A stretch of 64,000 nt of DNA from Microbacterium algeriense (GCF_008868005.1 NZ_WAAO01000001.1:372001-436000); one strand, 5' to 3'. Shown: positions 1 through 9,139, counted from the stretch's first letter. Notes: a model not told the origin generated them from the sequence alone. Program-made: numbers and translations.

Positions 1-1
1 C

Positions 2-1207
2 GCCAGGAAGATCACGGCCGATGCCGCGAACACGGAGGAGTCGACGCACGACCTGGAGGAGGCCGCCGTCCCGGACGACACCCACGTGATCCCGACGGTC
101 GACACCGCGGTCAACCTCTCGGTGCCCAGCGGCGTCCCCGACGTGCTCGTGCCCACCGCGGAGGCGGTGCCGCTGGCGGAACGCCTCGCCGAGCTGCGCG
201 CCCGCGAGCTCGCCCGCACCGATCGCCTGGTCTACACGGGAGACGCCGCGCCGCTGCTCGAGGTGCAGGATCTGTGCATCTCCTTCCCGCGCCACGGGGA
301 CGTCGACGTGGTCGACCACGTCAGCTTCTCCGTGCGCCCCGGCGAGACCATGTCGCTCGTGGGGGAGTCGGGGTGCGGCAAGTCCATCACCTCGCTGGCG
401 ATCATGGGGCTGCTCGATCCGAAGGCCGACATCCGTGGGCGCATCCTGTTCGACGGGAAGGATCTGCTGCGGATGACGCCGAAGGAGCGCAACGCGCTGC
501 GCGGCCACGACATCGCGATGATCTACCAGGACGCCCTGAGCTCGCTGAATCCCGCGATGCTGATCCGCGCGCAGATGAAGCAGCTCACGTCCCGCGGCGG
601 CACCCGCACGGCCGAGGAGCTGCTGGAGCTCGTCGGTCTCGATCCGAAGCGCACGCTCGCCTCGTACCCGCACGAGCTGTCGGGCGGCCAGCGGCAGCGC
701 GTGCTCATCGCGATGGCCCTGACCCGCGACCCGCGGCTGGTGATCGCCGACGAGCCCACCACGGCCCTCGACGTCACGGTGCAGGCGCAGGTCGTGGAGC
801 TGCTGATGCGTCTGCAGCGGGAGCTCGGGTTCGCACTGGTGTTCGTCTCGCACGACCTCGCCCTCGTCGCCGAGCTCTCGCACCGGATCACCGTGATGTA
901 CGCGGGCCAGGTCGTGGAGCAGGGCACCACACGCGAGGTGCTCACGCAGCCCGTCCACGAGTACACCCAGGGTCTGCTCGGGGCGGTGCTCTCGATCGAG
1001 GCCGGCTCCGACCGCCTGCACCAGGTGTCCGGTGTCGTCCCCTCCCCGCGGGACTTCCCGCAGGGCGACCGCTTCGCGCCGCGCTCGACGGACCCCGCCC
1101 GGTACGCCGGAGTGGAACCCGTGCGGCGGCACATCGACGGCACCGAGCACTACTACTCCGCGCATCCTGCCGATGCGCCCGTCGAACCGATCGGAGCAGG
1201 ACGATGA
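2..1207 (+). CDS. Dpp/Opp-type ABC transporter ATP-binding protein, 5' truncated (possibly permease-ATPase fusion)
   Basis: The reading frame is open from base 2 to the stop at 1205-1207, so the start lies outside the window; an internal GTG at 86 is a poor start. About 85 variable residues precede a complete oligopeptide-type ATPase domain with Walker A GESGCGKS, signature LSGGQRQR and Walker B LVIADEPTTALD, followed by the C-terminal extension usual in DppD/OppD. The open upstream frame suggests the C-terminal half of a permease-ATPase fusion, a form known in actinobacterial dipeptide-type systems; the permease part is not visible. It overlaps the next ATPase gene by ATGA. Given nanAKE downstream, the likely substrate is sialic acid (inference); a peptide substrate is the alternative. 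Confidence 0.85.
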   Translation, partial: ARKITADAANTEESTHDLEEAAVPDDTHVIPTVDTAVNLSVPSGVPDVLVPTAEAVPLAERLAELRARELARTDRLVYTGDAAPLLEVQDLCISFPRHGDVDVVDHVSFSVRPGETMSLVGESGCGKSITSLAIMGLLDPKADIRGRILFDGKDLLRMTPKERNALRGHDIAMIYQDALSSLNPAMLIRAQMKQLTSRGGTRTAEELLELVGLDPKRTLASYPHELSGGQRQRVLIAMALTRDPRLVIADEPTTALDVTVQAQVVELLMRLQRELGFALVFVSHDLALVAELSHRITVMYAGQVVEQGTTREVLTQPVHEYTQGLLGAVLSIEAGSDRLHQVSGVVPSPRDFPQGDRFAPRSTDPARYAGVEPVRRHIDGTEHYYSAHPADAPVEPIGAGR

Positions 1208-2004
1208 GCGAACCCGTCATCCAGCTGCAGGACGTGCACGTCCGCTACCGGGCCCGCAGCTCGTCGCTGTTCCGCCCGCACTACGTCGACGCGCTCGCCG
1301 GGGTCTCGCTCACGGTCCGTCGCGGACAGACGCTGGGCATCGTGGGCGAGTCCGGCTCGGGCAAGTCGACCTCCGCGAAGGTGCTGATCGGCCTCGAGAA
1401 GCCCACGAGCGGTCAGGTCGTCTTCGACGGGGAGACCGTGCGCTCCTTCACCCCCGCGGTGCGCAAGCGCCTGGGGCGCATCCTCTCCGTGGTCTTCCAG
1501 GACCCGGCGACGGCTCTGAACGCCCGCATGAGCGTGCGGGACGCGCTGCTGGATCCGCTGCAGGTGCATCGCCTCGGCTCCCCGGCGAGCCGGGAGCGCA
1601 AGGTGCGCGACCTCGTCGGGCTCGTGGGGCTGCCGTCGTCGGCGCTGGAGGCGCTGCCCAGTCAGCTCTCCGGCGGCCAGCGGCAGCGCGTCGCGATCGC
1701 CAGAGCCCTCGTCCTCGACCCGCAGGTCATCGTCGCGGATGAGCCGACCTCGGCCCTCGACGTCTCGGTGCGCGCGCAGATCCTGAACCTGCTGACCGAC
1801 CTGAAGCAGCAGCTCGGCCTGGGCATGGTCTTCATCTCCCACGACATCCAGACCGTCCGCTACCTCTCCGACGAGATCGCCGTGATGAACAAGGGCCGCG
1901 TCGTCGAGCACGGCGACGCCGCCCGGGTCTTCGACGACCCCGCCGATCCCTACACCCGCACGCTGCTGGGCGCCGCGCCTTCGCTGCTCGCACCCCACCA
2001 CTGA
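1204..2004 (+). CDS. Dpp/Opp-type ABC transporter ATP-binding protein (DppF-like)
   Basis: This 266-residue protein is the second ATPase of the dipeptide/oligopeptide-type importer. It shows Walker A GESGSGKST, signature LSGGQRQR and Walker B VIVADEPTSALD, and ends near the usual OppF/DppF C-terminus. The ATG at 1204 overlaps the stop of the preceding ATPase gene (ATGA), so the two are probably translationally coupled. It hydrolyses ATP at the cytoplasmic face for uptake; permeases and binding protein lie upstream of the window. nanA starts 15 bp downstream, so transport and breakdown genes share a transcript. Sialic acid as substrate is inferred from context, by analogy with Sat-type sialic acid ABC systems. 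Confidence 0.88.
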   Translation: MSEPVIQLQDVHVRYRARSSSLFRPHYVDALAGVSLTVRRGQTLGIVGESGSGKSTSAKVLIGLEKPTSGQVVFDGETVRSFTPAVRKRLGRILSVVFQDPATALNARMSVRDALLDPLQVHRLGSPASRERKVRDLVGLVGLPSSALEALPSQLSGGQRQRVAIARALVLDPQVIVADEPTSALDVSVRAQILNLLTDLKQQLGLGMVFISHDIQTVRYLSDEIAVMNKGRVVEHGDAARVFDDPADPYTRTLLGAAPSLLAPHH

Positions 2005-2019
2005 AAAGACGGAACACCT

Positions 2020-2964
2020 ATGCCTTCCCCCGCTCCCGCCCTGTCGTTCTCCGGCGTCGTCCCGCCGGTCGCCACCCCGCTGCTCCCCGACGGGACGATC
2101 GACCACGCGTCGCTCACCCGCCTCGTCGAGCGCCTGATCGGGGAGGGCGTCTCCGGACTGTTCGCGCTCGGCTCCACCGGCGAGACCGCCTACTTCACCG
2201 ACGACCAGCGCGTCGAGCTGCTGCAGACGATCGTCGCCGCGAACGCCGGACGCGTGCCCGTCATCGCCGGGGCGATCGAGCTCACGGCCCCGCGCATCAT
2301 CGAGACCGCCCGCCGGCTCGCCGCCGCGGGCGCGCAGGCGATCGTGACCACCGCGCCGCTGTACACGCTGAACTCGCCGGCCGAGGTCGCCGCGCACTTC
2401 CGCACGATCGCCGCGGCGATCGACGTGCCGCTGTGGGCCTACGACGTGCCGGTGCGCGTGCACTCCAAGCTCGGCATCGACCTGCTCGTGCAGCTCGGCA
2501 GGGAGGGTGTCATCCAGGGCGTGAAGGACTCGTCCGGCGACGACGTCGGGTTCCGCCGACTGATCGCGGCGAACGAGGCCGCCGGTCGCCCGCTGCAGCT
2601 TCTCACCGGGCACGAGGTGGTCGTCGACGCGATGGCCCTCGTCGGTGCGGCGGGTGTCGTCCCCGGTCTGGCGAACGTGGAGGCCGCGGGCTACGTGCGC
2701 CTCTGGGCGGCCGCGCAGCGCGGTGACTGGGCGACCGCGCGGGCCGAGCAGGAGCGCATCAACCGGCTCTTCGACATCGTGTTCCAGCCGCAGGGGCTGT
2801 CCGGCGACGCCACCGGCGTCGGGGCGTTCAAGGCGGCGATGCACGCGCGCGGCATCATCGACCATGCGGCGATGGCCGACACGGTGGAGCCGCTCACGCC
2901 GGAGGCCGTCGCCGGCATCCGCACGATCCTCGACGAGCTCGGTCTGCTTCCGGTCGCCGTCTGA
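2020..2964 (+). CDS. nanA: DapA/NanA-family lyase, probable N-acetylneuraminate lyase
   Basis: This 314-residue TIM-barrel protein belongs to the dihydrodipicolinate synthase/N-acetylneuraminate lyase family. Visible landmarks are GSTGE at 51-55, the active-site tyrosine in YDVP (Tyr141) and the Schiff-base lysine in GVKDSSG (Lys169). On its own this family is ambiguous (DHDPS, NAL, KDG aldolase). The neighbours decide the call: a ROK kinase and a NanE epimerase follow in the same operon, so it probably cleaves sialic acid to N-acetylmannosamine and pyruvate. The start follows the ATPase gene by 15 bp, with a GGA-rich ribosome site. The stop shares one base with the nanK start (TGATG). Confidence 0.82.
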   Translation: MPSPAPALSFSGVVPPVATPLLPDGTIDHASLTRLVERLIGEGVSGLFALGSTGETAYFTDDQRVELLQTIVAANAGRVPVIAGAIELTAPRIIETARRLAAAGAQAIVTTAPLYTLNSPAEVAAHFRTIAAAIDVPLWAYDVPVRVHSKLGIDLLVQLGREGVIQGVKDSSGDDVGFRRLIAANEAAGRPLQLLTGHEVVVDAMALVGAAGVVPGLANVEAAGYVRLWAAAQRGDWATARAEQERINRLFDIVFQPQGLSGDATGVGAFKAAMHARGIIDHAAMADTVEPLTPEAVAGIRTILDELGLLPVAV

Positions 2965-3896
2965 TGCGCGAGGTCGTCCTCGCCGTCGACATCGGCGGCA
3001 CCAAGACGGCCGCGGCGCTCGCCGATCGGGCGGACGCGCTGCTGCGCACCACCGCGGCGCCGACTCCCGCGAGCGAGGGACCCGCCGCCGTCGTGGCGAC
3101 CGTCGCCGCGCTCGCGGAGGAACTGCTCGACGAGGAGTCCGCGCTGGTCGGCGTCGGCATCGGCACCGCGGGCGTGGTCGACGCACGGACGGGGACGATC
3201 GTGTCGGCCACCGACACCTTCGCCGACTGGCCGGGCACTCCGCTGGCCGCCATGATCCGGGGAGCCCTCACGGACCGCCTCCCCGCCGATGCGCCGGTCG
3301 CCGTGCAGAACGACGTCGACGCGCACGCCACGGGGGAGTACCTCCACGGGGCCGCCGCCGGAGCCTCGAGCACCCTCGTCGTCGCCGTCGGCACGGGGGT
3401 CGGCGCAGGCATCATCCTCGACGGCCGTCCGGTGCGCGGCGCCCATCACGTGGCGGGCGAGCTCGCGCACCTCCCCATCCCGGGGGCGGCGCACCTCCGC
3501 TGTCCCTGCGGGCGGAACGGACACCTCGAAGCCCTCGGCTCCGGCATCGGCCTGCACCGGCACTACCTCTCGCTCGGCGGTGACCCGGCGCTGCGCGATG
3601 CGCGCGGAGTCGCCGCCGCGTCCGGCACGGGGGACTCCCTCGCCGTCCGCGCCGTCCAGGACTCCGCCGCCGCCGTCGGCCGCGCACTCGCGGGAGCCGC
3701 GACCCTCCTCGACCCGGAGCGGATCGTCGTCACCGGCGGCGTGCCGCGCATCGGCGAGCTGTGGTGGGACGCCCTGCGGGCGGCCTTCCACGCCGAGGCC
3801 ATCGACGCCCTGCACGACACCCCCGTCCTGCCGGGCTCCCTCGGCGACGACGCGCCGCTGCGGGGAGCCGCGGCATCCGCCTGGAGGCGACCATGA
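2964..3896 (+). CDS. nanK: ROK-family sugar kinase, probable N-acetylmannosamine kinase
   Basis: This 310-residue ROK kinase has an N-terminal phosphate-binding DIGGTKT motif, the catalytic aspartate in QNDVDA (Asp117) and a nucleotide-binding TGVGAG stretch. It has no N-terminal helix-turn-helix, so it is an enzyme and not a repressor. The ROK zinc site normally reads CxCGxxGCxE; here it is CPCGRNGHLE, so the third cysteine is replaced by His187, while His169, Cys180 and Cys182 remain. Histidine could still bind zinc. Its place between nanA and nanE implies phosphorylation of ManNAc to ManNAc-6-phosphate. Its stop overlaps nanE (ATGA). Confidence 0.83.
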   Translation: MREVVLAVDIGGTKTAAALADRADALLRTTAAPTPASEGPAAVVATVAALAEELLDEESALVGVGIGTAGVVDARTGTIVSATDTFADWPGTPLAAMIRGALTDRLPADAPVAVQNDVDAHATGEYLHGAAAGASSTLVVAVGTGVGAGIILDGRPVRGAHHVAGELAHLPIPGAAHLRCPCGRNGHLEALGSGIGLHRHYLSLGGDPALRDARGVAAASGTGDSLAVRAVQDSAAAVGRALAGAATLLDPERIVVTGGVPRIGELWWDALRAAFHAEAIDALHDTPVLPGSLGDDAPLRGAAASAWRRP

Positions 3897-4579
3897 CATC
3901 CACCCCCATCCTCGAACGCCTGCACGGCGGACTCATCGTCTCCTGTCAGGCGTACCCCGGGGAGGCGATGCGCGACCCGCGCACCATGGCGCAGGTCGCC
4001 GACGCCGCCATCGTCGGCGGTGCCGCCGGGATCCGCGTGCAGGGCATCGACGACATCCGCGCGGTCGCCGCCCTCCCGGTGCCGATCATCGGACTGTGGA
4101 AGGACGGCGACGCCGACGTCTTCATCACGCCGACGCTGGAGCATGCCGTGGCCGTCGCCGACGCGGGCGCTGACATCGTGGCGATCGACGGCACCCGCCG
4201 CCGGCGGCCCGACGGCCGGACCCTCGCGGAGACCATCGTCGGCCTGCGCGCGCATTCCGACGCGCTCATCATGGCCGACTGCGGTTCACTCGACGATGCC
4301 ATCGCGGCTGAAGCCGCGGGTGCGGACATCCTCGGCACGACCCTGTCCGGCTACACCGGGGAGCGTCCGAAGAGCGACGGCCCCGACCTCGAGCTCATCG
4401 GTCTCATCGCGGCGCGCTGCGCGCGCCCGGTCGTCGCAGAGGGCCGCTTCCACACCCCGGCGCACGCCGCCGCCGCGATCGCCGCGGGCGCCTACGCGGT
4501 TTGCGTCGGCACGGCCATCACCCATCCGGCCACCATCACGTCGTGGTTCGCGCGGAGTCTCGCCGAGGCCCGTCCGTGA
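3893..4579 (+). CDS. nanE: N-acetylmannosamine-6-phosphate 2-epimerase
   Basis: The 228-residue protein matches the NanE TIM-barrel family: LHGGLIVSCQA near the N-terminus, GIRVQGIDDI, PIIGLWKDG with the expected lysine, DIVAIDGTRRRRPDG, MADCGSLDD and a C-terminal VVAEGRFHTP. It converts ManNAc-6-phosphate to GlcNAc-6-phosphate, joining sialic acid breakdown to amino sugar metabolism; the later nagA/nagB steps are not in the window. The ATG at 3893 overlaps the nanK stop (ATGA), and its own stop overlaps the GTG of the next gene. Of the operon genes this has the most specific family signature, and it anchors the sialic acid assignment. Confidence 0.9.
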   Translation: MTSTPILERLHGGLIVSCQAYPGEAMRDPRTMAQVADAAIVGGAAGIRVQGIDDIRAVAALPVPIIGLWKDGDADVFITPTLEHAVAVADAGADIVAIDGTRRRRPDGRTLAETIVGLRAHSDALIMADCGSLDDAIAAEAAGADILGTTLSGYTGERPKSDGPDLELIGLIAARCARPVVAEGRFHTPAHAAAAIAAGAYAVCVGTAITHPATITSWFARSLAEARP

Positions 4580-5493
4580 CCCCCATGCTCCTCAGCGCCT
4601 ATCCGCTGTCTCCCGCGCATGCCCGGTGGGATCCGGCATTCGAGGCCGCGCTGCTGCCGGAGCTCTGCGCGCTCCCCGGGGTGGCCGGGCTCGAGGTGCC
4701 GTGGATGGGGGCGGTGCATCCGCACGACCCGTCCTGGCTCCTCGACCACCTGCCGGGTGTGCCGCTCGCGATCACCCCGGTGCCGTTCGTGATGCGGCGA
4801 CTCGGGGAGGACCCGTCGTACGGACTCGCCTCGCCGCAGGAGGCGGGGAGGGCCGCGGCGGTGGCCGACCTCCGGCGCATGGCGGACGACGTCGCGCGGC
4901 TCACCGCCGAGACCGCCGCAGCGGTCGCGGTGGTGATGCTGCACACCGCGCCCCGCGGGAGCGGAGACGGGGACGCGCTCGCCCGGTCGGTGGAGGAGGT
5001 CGCGGCGTTCGACTGGAGCGGAGCCCGGCTCGTCATCGAGCACTGCGACGCGGCCGTTCCCGGACAGACGCCGGAGAAGGGATTCCTCCCGCTCGCTGCC
5101 GAGATCGCGGCCATCAGGTCCGCCGGCGCCCCGGTCGGCCTCTGGCTCAACTGGGGGCGGTCGGCGATCGAGCTGCGGGACGCGGATGCGGTGACCGCGC
5201 AGATCGCCGACGCGGCGGCCTCGGGGCTGCTGACCGGGCTCGCGTTCTCCGGGGCCGCGCCGGTGGAGACTCCGTACGGCCCCGCCTGGGTGGACGCGCA
5301 CCTGCCCATCGCGGAGACCCATCCCGCGTCGGCGTCGCTGCTCGACGCGGCGCATGTCCGCGCGGCGCTCCGGGCCGCGGCCGACGTGCCGTGGATCGGC
5401 CTCAAAGTCGCGCGACGGCCGGAGGATCGCACGGTCGCAGAGGTCGTCCGCACTGCCGAACGGAACCTCGGCGTCGTCCGCGACGCGGGCTGA
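4576..5493 (+). CDS. DUF4862-like protein in the sialic acid operon
   Basis: This 305-residue protein resembles DUF4862, an uncharacterised actinobacterial family; the match is by recollection of sequence style. It looks like a sugar phosphate isomerase/epimerase-type TIM barrel: alternating hydrophobic strands, LVIEHCDA and GLWLNWGRSAIE near mid-protein, and GLKVARRPED near the end. The GTG at 4576 overlaps the nanE stop (GTGA); an ATG at 4585 is possible. As last gene of nanA-nanK-nanE it may act on sialic acid or a modified form, for example as a mutarotase, isomerase or deacetylase, but this is inference. A hairpin at 5485-5513 overlaps its stop and closes the operon. Confidence 0.65.
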   Translation: MTPMLLSAYPLSPAHARWDPAFEAALLPELCALPGVAGLEVPWMGAVHPHDPSWLLDHLPGVPLAITPVPFVMRRLGEDPSYGLASPQEAGRAAAVADLRRMADDVARLTAETAAAVAVVMLHTAPRGSGDGDALARSVEEVAAFDWSGARLVIEHCDAAVPGQTPEKGFLPLAAEIAAIRSAGAPVGLWLNWGRSAIELRDADAVTAQIADAAASGLLTGLAFSGAAPVETPYGPAWVDAHLPIAETHPASASLLDAAHVRAALRAAADVPWIGLKVARRPEDRTVAEVVRTAERNLGVVRDAG

Positions 5494-5513
5494 GCCGGAA
5501 ACTCTCAGCCCGC
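5485..5513 (+). terminator. Terminator hairpin of the nan operon
   Basis: A perfect 10-bp inverted repeat (GCGGGCTGAG / CTCAGCCCGC) with a 9-nt loop includes the stop codon of the DUF4862-like gene at 5491-5493. There is no T-tract, as is common in high-GC actinobacteria. It separates the nan operon from msrB. Confidence 0.7.
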
Positions 5514-5600
5514 TCCCAGCCCCGCGGGACCAAAACGGGCTCCTCCCTGGTTCTCCCTCTATGACGCCGCAGCCAGCGACGTCGGACAAGGAGTCACATC

Positions 5601-6089
5601 ATGTCGAACGACCACGCCAAGACCCCCGAGGCCGTGAGCGCTCTCACGCCTCTGCAGTACCAGGTCACCCAGCAGGACGCGACAGAGCCCCCGTTCCGCA
5701 ACGCGTACTGGGACAACCACGACGACGGCATCTACGTCGACGTCGTCTCCGGCGAGCCCCTGTTCTCGTCGACCGACAAGTTCGACAGCGGGACGGGATG
5801 GCCGAGCTTCACCAAGCCCATCGACGCCGAGGCCGTGACCACGCGCACCGACCGCTCGCTGTGGATGAAGCGCACGGAGGCGCGGTCGGCGGGCGCCGAC
5901 AGCCACCTCGGACACGTCTTCGACGACGGCCCCCGCGCTGAGGGCGGCCTCCGCTACTGCATGAACTCGGCGGCCCTCCGCTTCATCCCGGCGGAGGATC
6001 TCGAGAAGGAGGGGTACGGTCGCTACAGCCCCCTCTTCGCGCAGAACCCCGACAGCGCGACCACCGACACCTCTGAGGAGCAGTCATGA
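5601..6089 (+). CDS. msrB: Peptide-methionine (R)-S-oxide reductase
   Basis: This 162-residue MsrB reduces the R-epimer of methionine sulfoxide. The core is visible from [13 protein letters not shown] through [19 protein letters not shown] and HLGHVFDDG to the catalytic cysteine in [11 protein letters not shown] (Cys120). The CxxC pairs that bind zinc in some MsrB proteins are absent, so this is the metal-free form. The ATG at 5601 has an AAGGAG ribosome site. The stop overlaps the msrA start by 4 bp (ATGA), so both sulfoxide epimers are handled by coupled genes. It probably acts in the cytoplasm, since no signal peptide is seen. Confidence 0.95.
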   Translation: MSNDHAKTPEAVSALTPLQYQVTQQDATEPPFRNAYWDNHDDGIYVDVVSGEPLFSSTDKFDSGTGWPSFTKPIDAEAVTTRTDRSLWMKRTEARSAGADSHLGHVFDDGPRAEGGLRYCMNSAALRFIPAEDLEKEGYGRYSPLFAQNPDSATTDTSEEQS

Positions 6090-6628
6090 CCGACACCGGA
6101 ACCATCACCCGCACCCCCGGGACCGAGACCGCCGTCCTCGCGGGCGGCTGCTTCTGGGGCATGGAAGACCTGATCCGCCGCCAGCCCGGCGTGCTCGACA
6201 CCCGTGTCGGCTACACGGGCGGCGAGAACGACCATGCGACCTATCGCAACCACCCCGGTCACGCCGAGGCGGTGGAGATCGTGTTCGACCCGAGCAAGAC
6301 GACCTACCGCGACATCCTGGCCTTCTTCTTCCAGATCCACGACCCGTCGACGCTGAACCGTCAGGGCAACGACATCGGGTCGAGCTACCGGTCGGCGATC
6401 TTCCCGCTCACCCCCGAGCAGGAGCAGGTCGCCCGCGACACGATCGCCGATGTCGACGCCTCCGGTTTGTGGCCGGCGAAGGCCGTGACGACGATCGAGC
6501 CCGCCGGTCCGTTCTGGGAGGCCGAGCCCGAGCACCAAGACTACCTGATCAAGTACCCGAACGGCTACACCTGCCACTTCCCCCGCGCCGGCTGGGTCCT
6601 GCCGAAGCGCGAGGAAGCCACCGCCTGA
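6086..6628 (+). CDS. msrA: Peptide-methionine (S)-S-oxide reductase
   Basis: This 180-residue MsrA has the GGCFWG active-site motif with catalytic Cys22, then RVGYTGG, the [15 protein letters not shown] segment and SSYRSAIF, all typical of the family. It reduces the S-epimer of methionine sulfoxide and complements the upstream MsrB. Start and msrB stop overlap (ATGA). The gene converges on an alpha/beta hydrolase gene, and its stop lies in the left arm of a long hairpin at 6625-6719. Confidence 0.96.
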   Translation: MTDTGTITRTPGTETAVLAGGCFWGMEDLIRRQPGVLDTRVGYTGGENDHATYRNHPGHAEAVEIVFDPSKTTYRDILAFFFQIHDPSTLNRQGNDIGSSYRSAIFPLTPEQEQVARDTIADVDASGLWPAKAVTTIEPAGPFWEAEPEHQDYLIKYPNGYTCHFPRAGWVLPKREEATA

Positions 6629-6719
6629 TCCCGAGACCCCGCTTTCGCGCCGAGACCCCCTCCTACATACGCGTGCAGGAGGGGGTCTCGGCGCGAAGAC
6701 GGGGTCTCGGCGGGATCAG
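6625..6719. terminator. Long bidirectional hairpin between msrA and hydrolase gene
   Basis: Arms of about 40 bp (6625-6664 and 6678-6719) are almost perfectly complementary around a 13-nt loop. Each arm contains two copies of the word CGAGACCCC or its complement. The arms include the stop codons of both convergent genes, so it can end transcription from either side. The same word recurs in the hairpin at 7532-7626. Confidence 0.8.
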
Positions 6720-7516
6720 GACTCGGCGAAGAAACCGAGCGCGGCCTCCTTGAAGTCGCGGGAGCCGGGGGCGTTGAAGTGGTGGCGGTTCGGGAGCTCG
6801 ACGAAGCGGGCATCGGGAGCCGCGGCGGCCAGTGCCCGGGAGCCCTCGATGATCGCGTCCTTCGATCCCGTCGCGAACAGCAGCGGCACGACCGGGGCGT
6901 CCGCGGGATCGGGGTCGATCGTGCCGGAGCCCCGAAGTCCCTCGGCCAGGGCGATGAGCGCGCGCAGATCGTTCCCCGGCACGCGCTCGGTCAGCGCGAT
7001 GTAGTTCTGCGTCGTGCGGTCCTCCACCGGCGTGCCGTCCGCGATGTAGGCGCGCACCTGGTCGAGGTCGAGGCGCGCGAGCGGGATGCCGTCGGGCACG
7101 CCGCCCAGGACCGCCCGGCCGATCCGATGCGGGAGCTCGCGGGCCACCTCCCATCCGACCCGGGCGCCGAGGGAGTAGCCGAGGTAGAAGGCATCGTCCA
7201 CGAGATACGTGTCCATGACGGTCTCGACGTCGGTGACGAGGTTCCGGATCGCGTACGCGTCGGACTCGTGCGGCTTCTCGCTCTGACCGTGCCCGCGCTG
7301 GTCGAGCGCGAGCACGCGGTACCCGGCCCTGGTCAGCTCGCGCACCCAGCCGGTCAGCACCCAGTTGTCGCGCGCACCCGAGGCGAAGCCGTGCACGGTC
7401 ACCACGACCGGGGCGTCGAGCTCTCCCCAGGTGTACGTCGCGAGTCGTGTGCCGTCCGCCGCGTAGACGTGCTGCGGGTCGGGCATCTCGGTGAGGTCGG
7501 AGAGGGAAACAGCCAC
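6716..7516 (-). CDS. Alpha/beta hydrolase
   Basis: This 266-residue alpha/beta hydrolase has the oxyanion motif VHGFASG, the strand-turn ALDQRGHGQSEK, the nucleophile elbow GYSLG and a late histidine in RHHFNAPGS. No signal peptide is seen, so it is probably cytoplasmic. The start is a GTG at 7516; a GGAGGG lies right before it, and CAAGAT six bases upstream could serve as the -10 of a near-leaderless transcript. The substrate cannot be read from sequence; esterase, epoxide hydrolase and C-C hydrolase activities share this fold. It stands alone between two hairpins. Confidence 0.85.
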   Translation of the reverse strand: MAVSLSDLTEMPDPQHVYAADGTRLATYTWGELDAPVVVTVHGFASGARDNWVLTGWVRELTRAGYRVLALDQRGHGQSEKPHESDAYAIRNLVTDVETVMDTYLVDDAFYLGYSLGARVGWEVARELPHRIGRAVLGGVPDGIPLARLDLDQVRAYIADGTPVEDRTTQNYIALTERVPGNDLRALIALAEGLRGSGTIDPDPADAPVVPLLFATGSKDAIIEGSRALAAAAPDARFVELPNRHHFNAPGSRDFKEAALGFFAES

Positions 7517-7531
7517 CCCTCCATCTTGGCC

Positions 7532-7626
7532 CTGACGTCGACGCCGAGACCCCGGTTACACGCCGAAACCCCCGCCCCGCGGTGTCGCGGGGCGGGGGTC
7601 TCGAGGAGAACCCGGGGTCTCGGGTC
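7532..7626. terminator. Composite hairpin downstream of katA
   Basis: An inner stem (CCCCCGCCCCGCG / CGCGGGGCGGGGG, GTGT loop) sits inside an outer imperfect stem containing CCGAGACCCCGG and CCGGGGTCTCGG. The right arm includes the katA stop codon. It is built from the same GAGACCCC word as the hairpin at 6625-6719, so it looks like a member of a repeat family serving as terminator. Confidence 0.7.
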
Positions 7627-9076
7627 AGACGCGGTCGCGCAGAGCGGCGCCGAGCTCGGCGTCCACGTTCGTCCAGTACTGGAAGAAGCGCTCGCGGATC
7701 TCGTGGATCGTGATCGAGCGGCCCTGACCGGTCAGCGTCTCCAGGAATCGCGCGCGCTGCGGGCCGTCGAAGACCTCGCGGTACAGCGTGCCGGCCTGAC
7801 CGAAGTCGTCGTCCTCGGCGTGCAGCGTCGCGGCGGAACGCGTGAGCTCGCCGTCGGCCTCCCAGTTGATCTCGATGCCCTTCGCCGGGTCGGCTTCGGG
7901 GCCGCCCGCCGGGCCGAAGGAGTTCGGCTGATAGGTGCGGTGCGCGGCGTCGTTGAACTGGTACCGCATCGATCCTTCGTGCTGGTAGTTGCGCGCCTCG
8001 CTGGCGTGCGGCTGGTTCACCGGCAGCTGGTTGTAGTTCGGTCCGATGCGGTGACGCTGCGCGTCGGGGTACGCGAAGATCCGGCCCAGGAGCATCTTGT
8101 CGGGCGAGATGCCGGTGCCGGGGACCTGGTTCGCCGGTGCGAAGCCCGCCTGCTCGATCTGCGCGAAGAAGTTCTCCGGGTTGCGGTTCAGGGTCAGGGT
8201 GCCGACCTTGATGCGCGGGTAGTCCTTCTTCGAGATCGTCTTGGTGAGGTCGAAGGGGTTGAAGCGGTAGTCCTTCGCCTCGTCGTACGGCATGATCTGC
8301 ACGTAGAGGTCCCACTTCGGGAAGTCGCCGTCGGAGATCGACTGGAACAGGTCGCGGCGGTAGTGGTCCGCGTCGGTTCCTGCCAGCTTCTCGGCCTCGT
8401 CCGGGCTCATCGCCTCGACGCCCTGGTGCGAGATGAAGTGGTACTTCACCCAGAACACCTCGCCGGCCGCGTTGACCCACGAGTAGGTGTGCGAGCCGTA
8501 TCCGTTCATGTGCCGCCAGCTGCGGGGCAGACCGCGCTCGCCCATGAGGTAGGTGACCTGGTGGGCGCTCTCGGGGGAGAGGGTCCAGAAGTCCCACTGC
8601 ATGTCGGCGTCGCGCAGGCCGGAGTCGCCGAGGCGCTTCTGGGAGTGGATGAAGTCGGGGAACTTCATGGCATCGCGGAGGAAGAACGTCGGGGTGTTGT
8701 TGCCCACGATGTCGAGGTTGCCCTCGGTCGTGTAGAAGCGCAGCGAGAAGCCGCGCACGTCGCGCCAGGTGTCGGGCGACCCCTGCTCGCCGGCCACCGA
8801 AGAGAAGCGCAGGAGCGTCTCGCTCGTCGCTCCAGGCTGGAACACCGCGGCGCGGGTGTAGGCCGACACGTCTTCCGTGACGACGAACTCGCCGAACGCC
8901 CCGCCGCCCTTGGCGTGCGGGTTGCGCTCCGGGACGCGCTCGCGGTTGAAGGCGGCGATCTTCTCGACCAGGTGGTGGTCGTGCAGGACCGTGGGGCCGT
9001 CGGCGCCCACCGTCAGCGAATGGGTGTCGCTGGCGATCGGTGCTCCGGCCTGCGTGGTGGTGGCAGGTCTCGTCAT
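7625..9076 (-). CDS. katA: Monofunctional haem catalase
   Basis: This 483-residue small-subunit catalase breaks down hydrogen peroxide. The distal active site is seen as [17 protein letters not shown] (His54) and [11 protein letters not shown] (Asn126/127), and the haem-proximal motif as [14 protein letters not shown]. Length and the C-terminus without a flavodoxin-like domain fit small-subunit catalases. The start is the ATG at 9076, behind a GGAGAA ribosome site. furA lies 63 bp upstream on the same strand, so the pair is probably co-transcribed and repressed by FurA until peroxide or iron changes. Confidence 0.95.
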   Translation of the reverse strand: MTRPATTTQAGAPIASDTHSLTVGADGPTVLHDHHLVEKIAAFNRERVPERNPHAKGGGAFGEFVVTEDVSAYTRAAVFQPGATSETLLRFSSVAGEQGSPDTWRDVRGFSLRFYTTEGNLDIVGNNTPTFFLRDAMKFPDFIHSQKRLGDSGLRDADMQWDFWTLSPESAHQVTYLMGERGLPRSWRHMNGYGSHTYSWVNAAGEVFWVKYHFISHQGVEAMSPDEAEKLAGTDADHYRRDLFQSISDGDFPKWDLYVQIMPYDEAKDYRFNPFDLTKTISKKDYPRIKVGTLTLNRNPENFFAQIEQAGFAPANQVPGTGISPDKMLLGRIFAYPDAQRHRIGPNYNQLPVNQPHASEARNYQHEGSMRYQFNDAAHRTYQPNSFGPAGGPEADPAKGIEINWEADGELTRSAATLHAEDDDFGQAGTLYREVFDGPQRARFLETLTGQGRSITIHEIRERFFQYWTNVDAELGAALRDRV

Positions 9077-9139
9077 GGTGTTCTCCTTCTCCGTGCAGGC
9101 GCGACGAACTACCCCTCTGTCGGGGAGCGGTCGGCCGAA

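Noticed and set aside
274..1203. N-terminal extension of the second Dpp-type ATPase
   Set aside because: The frame is open by chance through the upstream ATPase gene. The ATG at 1204 with ATGA coupling matches the family start.
1153..3186. Long open frames on the strand opposite nanA, nanK and other genes (several over 300 codons)
   Set aside because: They mirror third-position G/C bias of the real genes, have Arg/Ala/Pro-rich low-complexity products, and carry no domain motifs.
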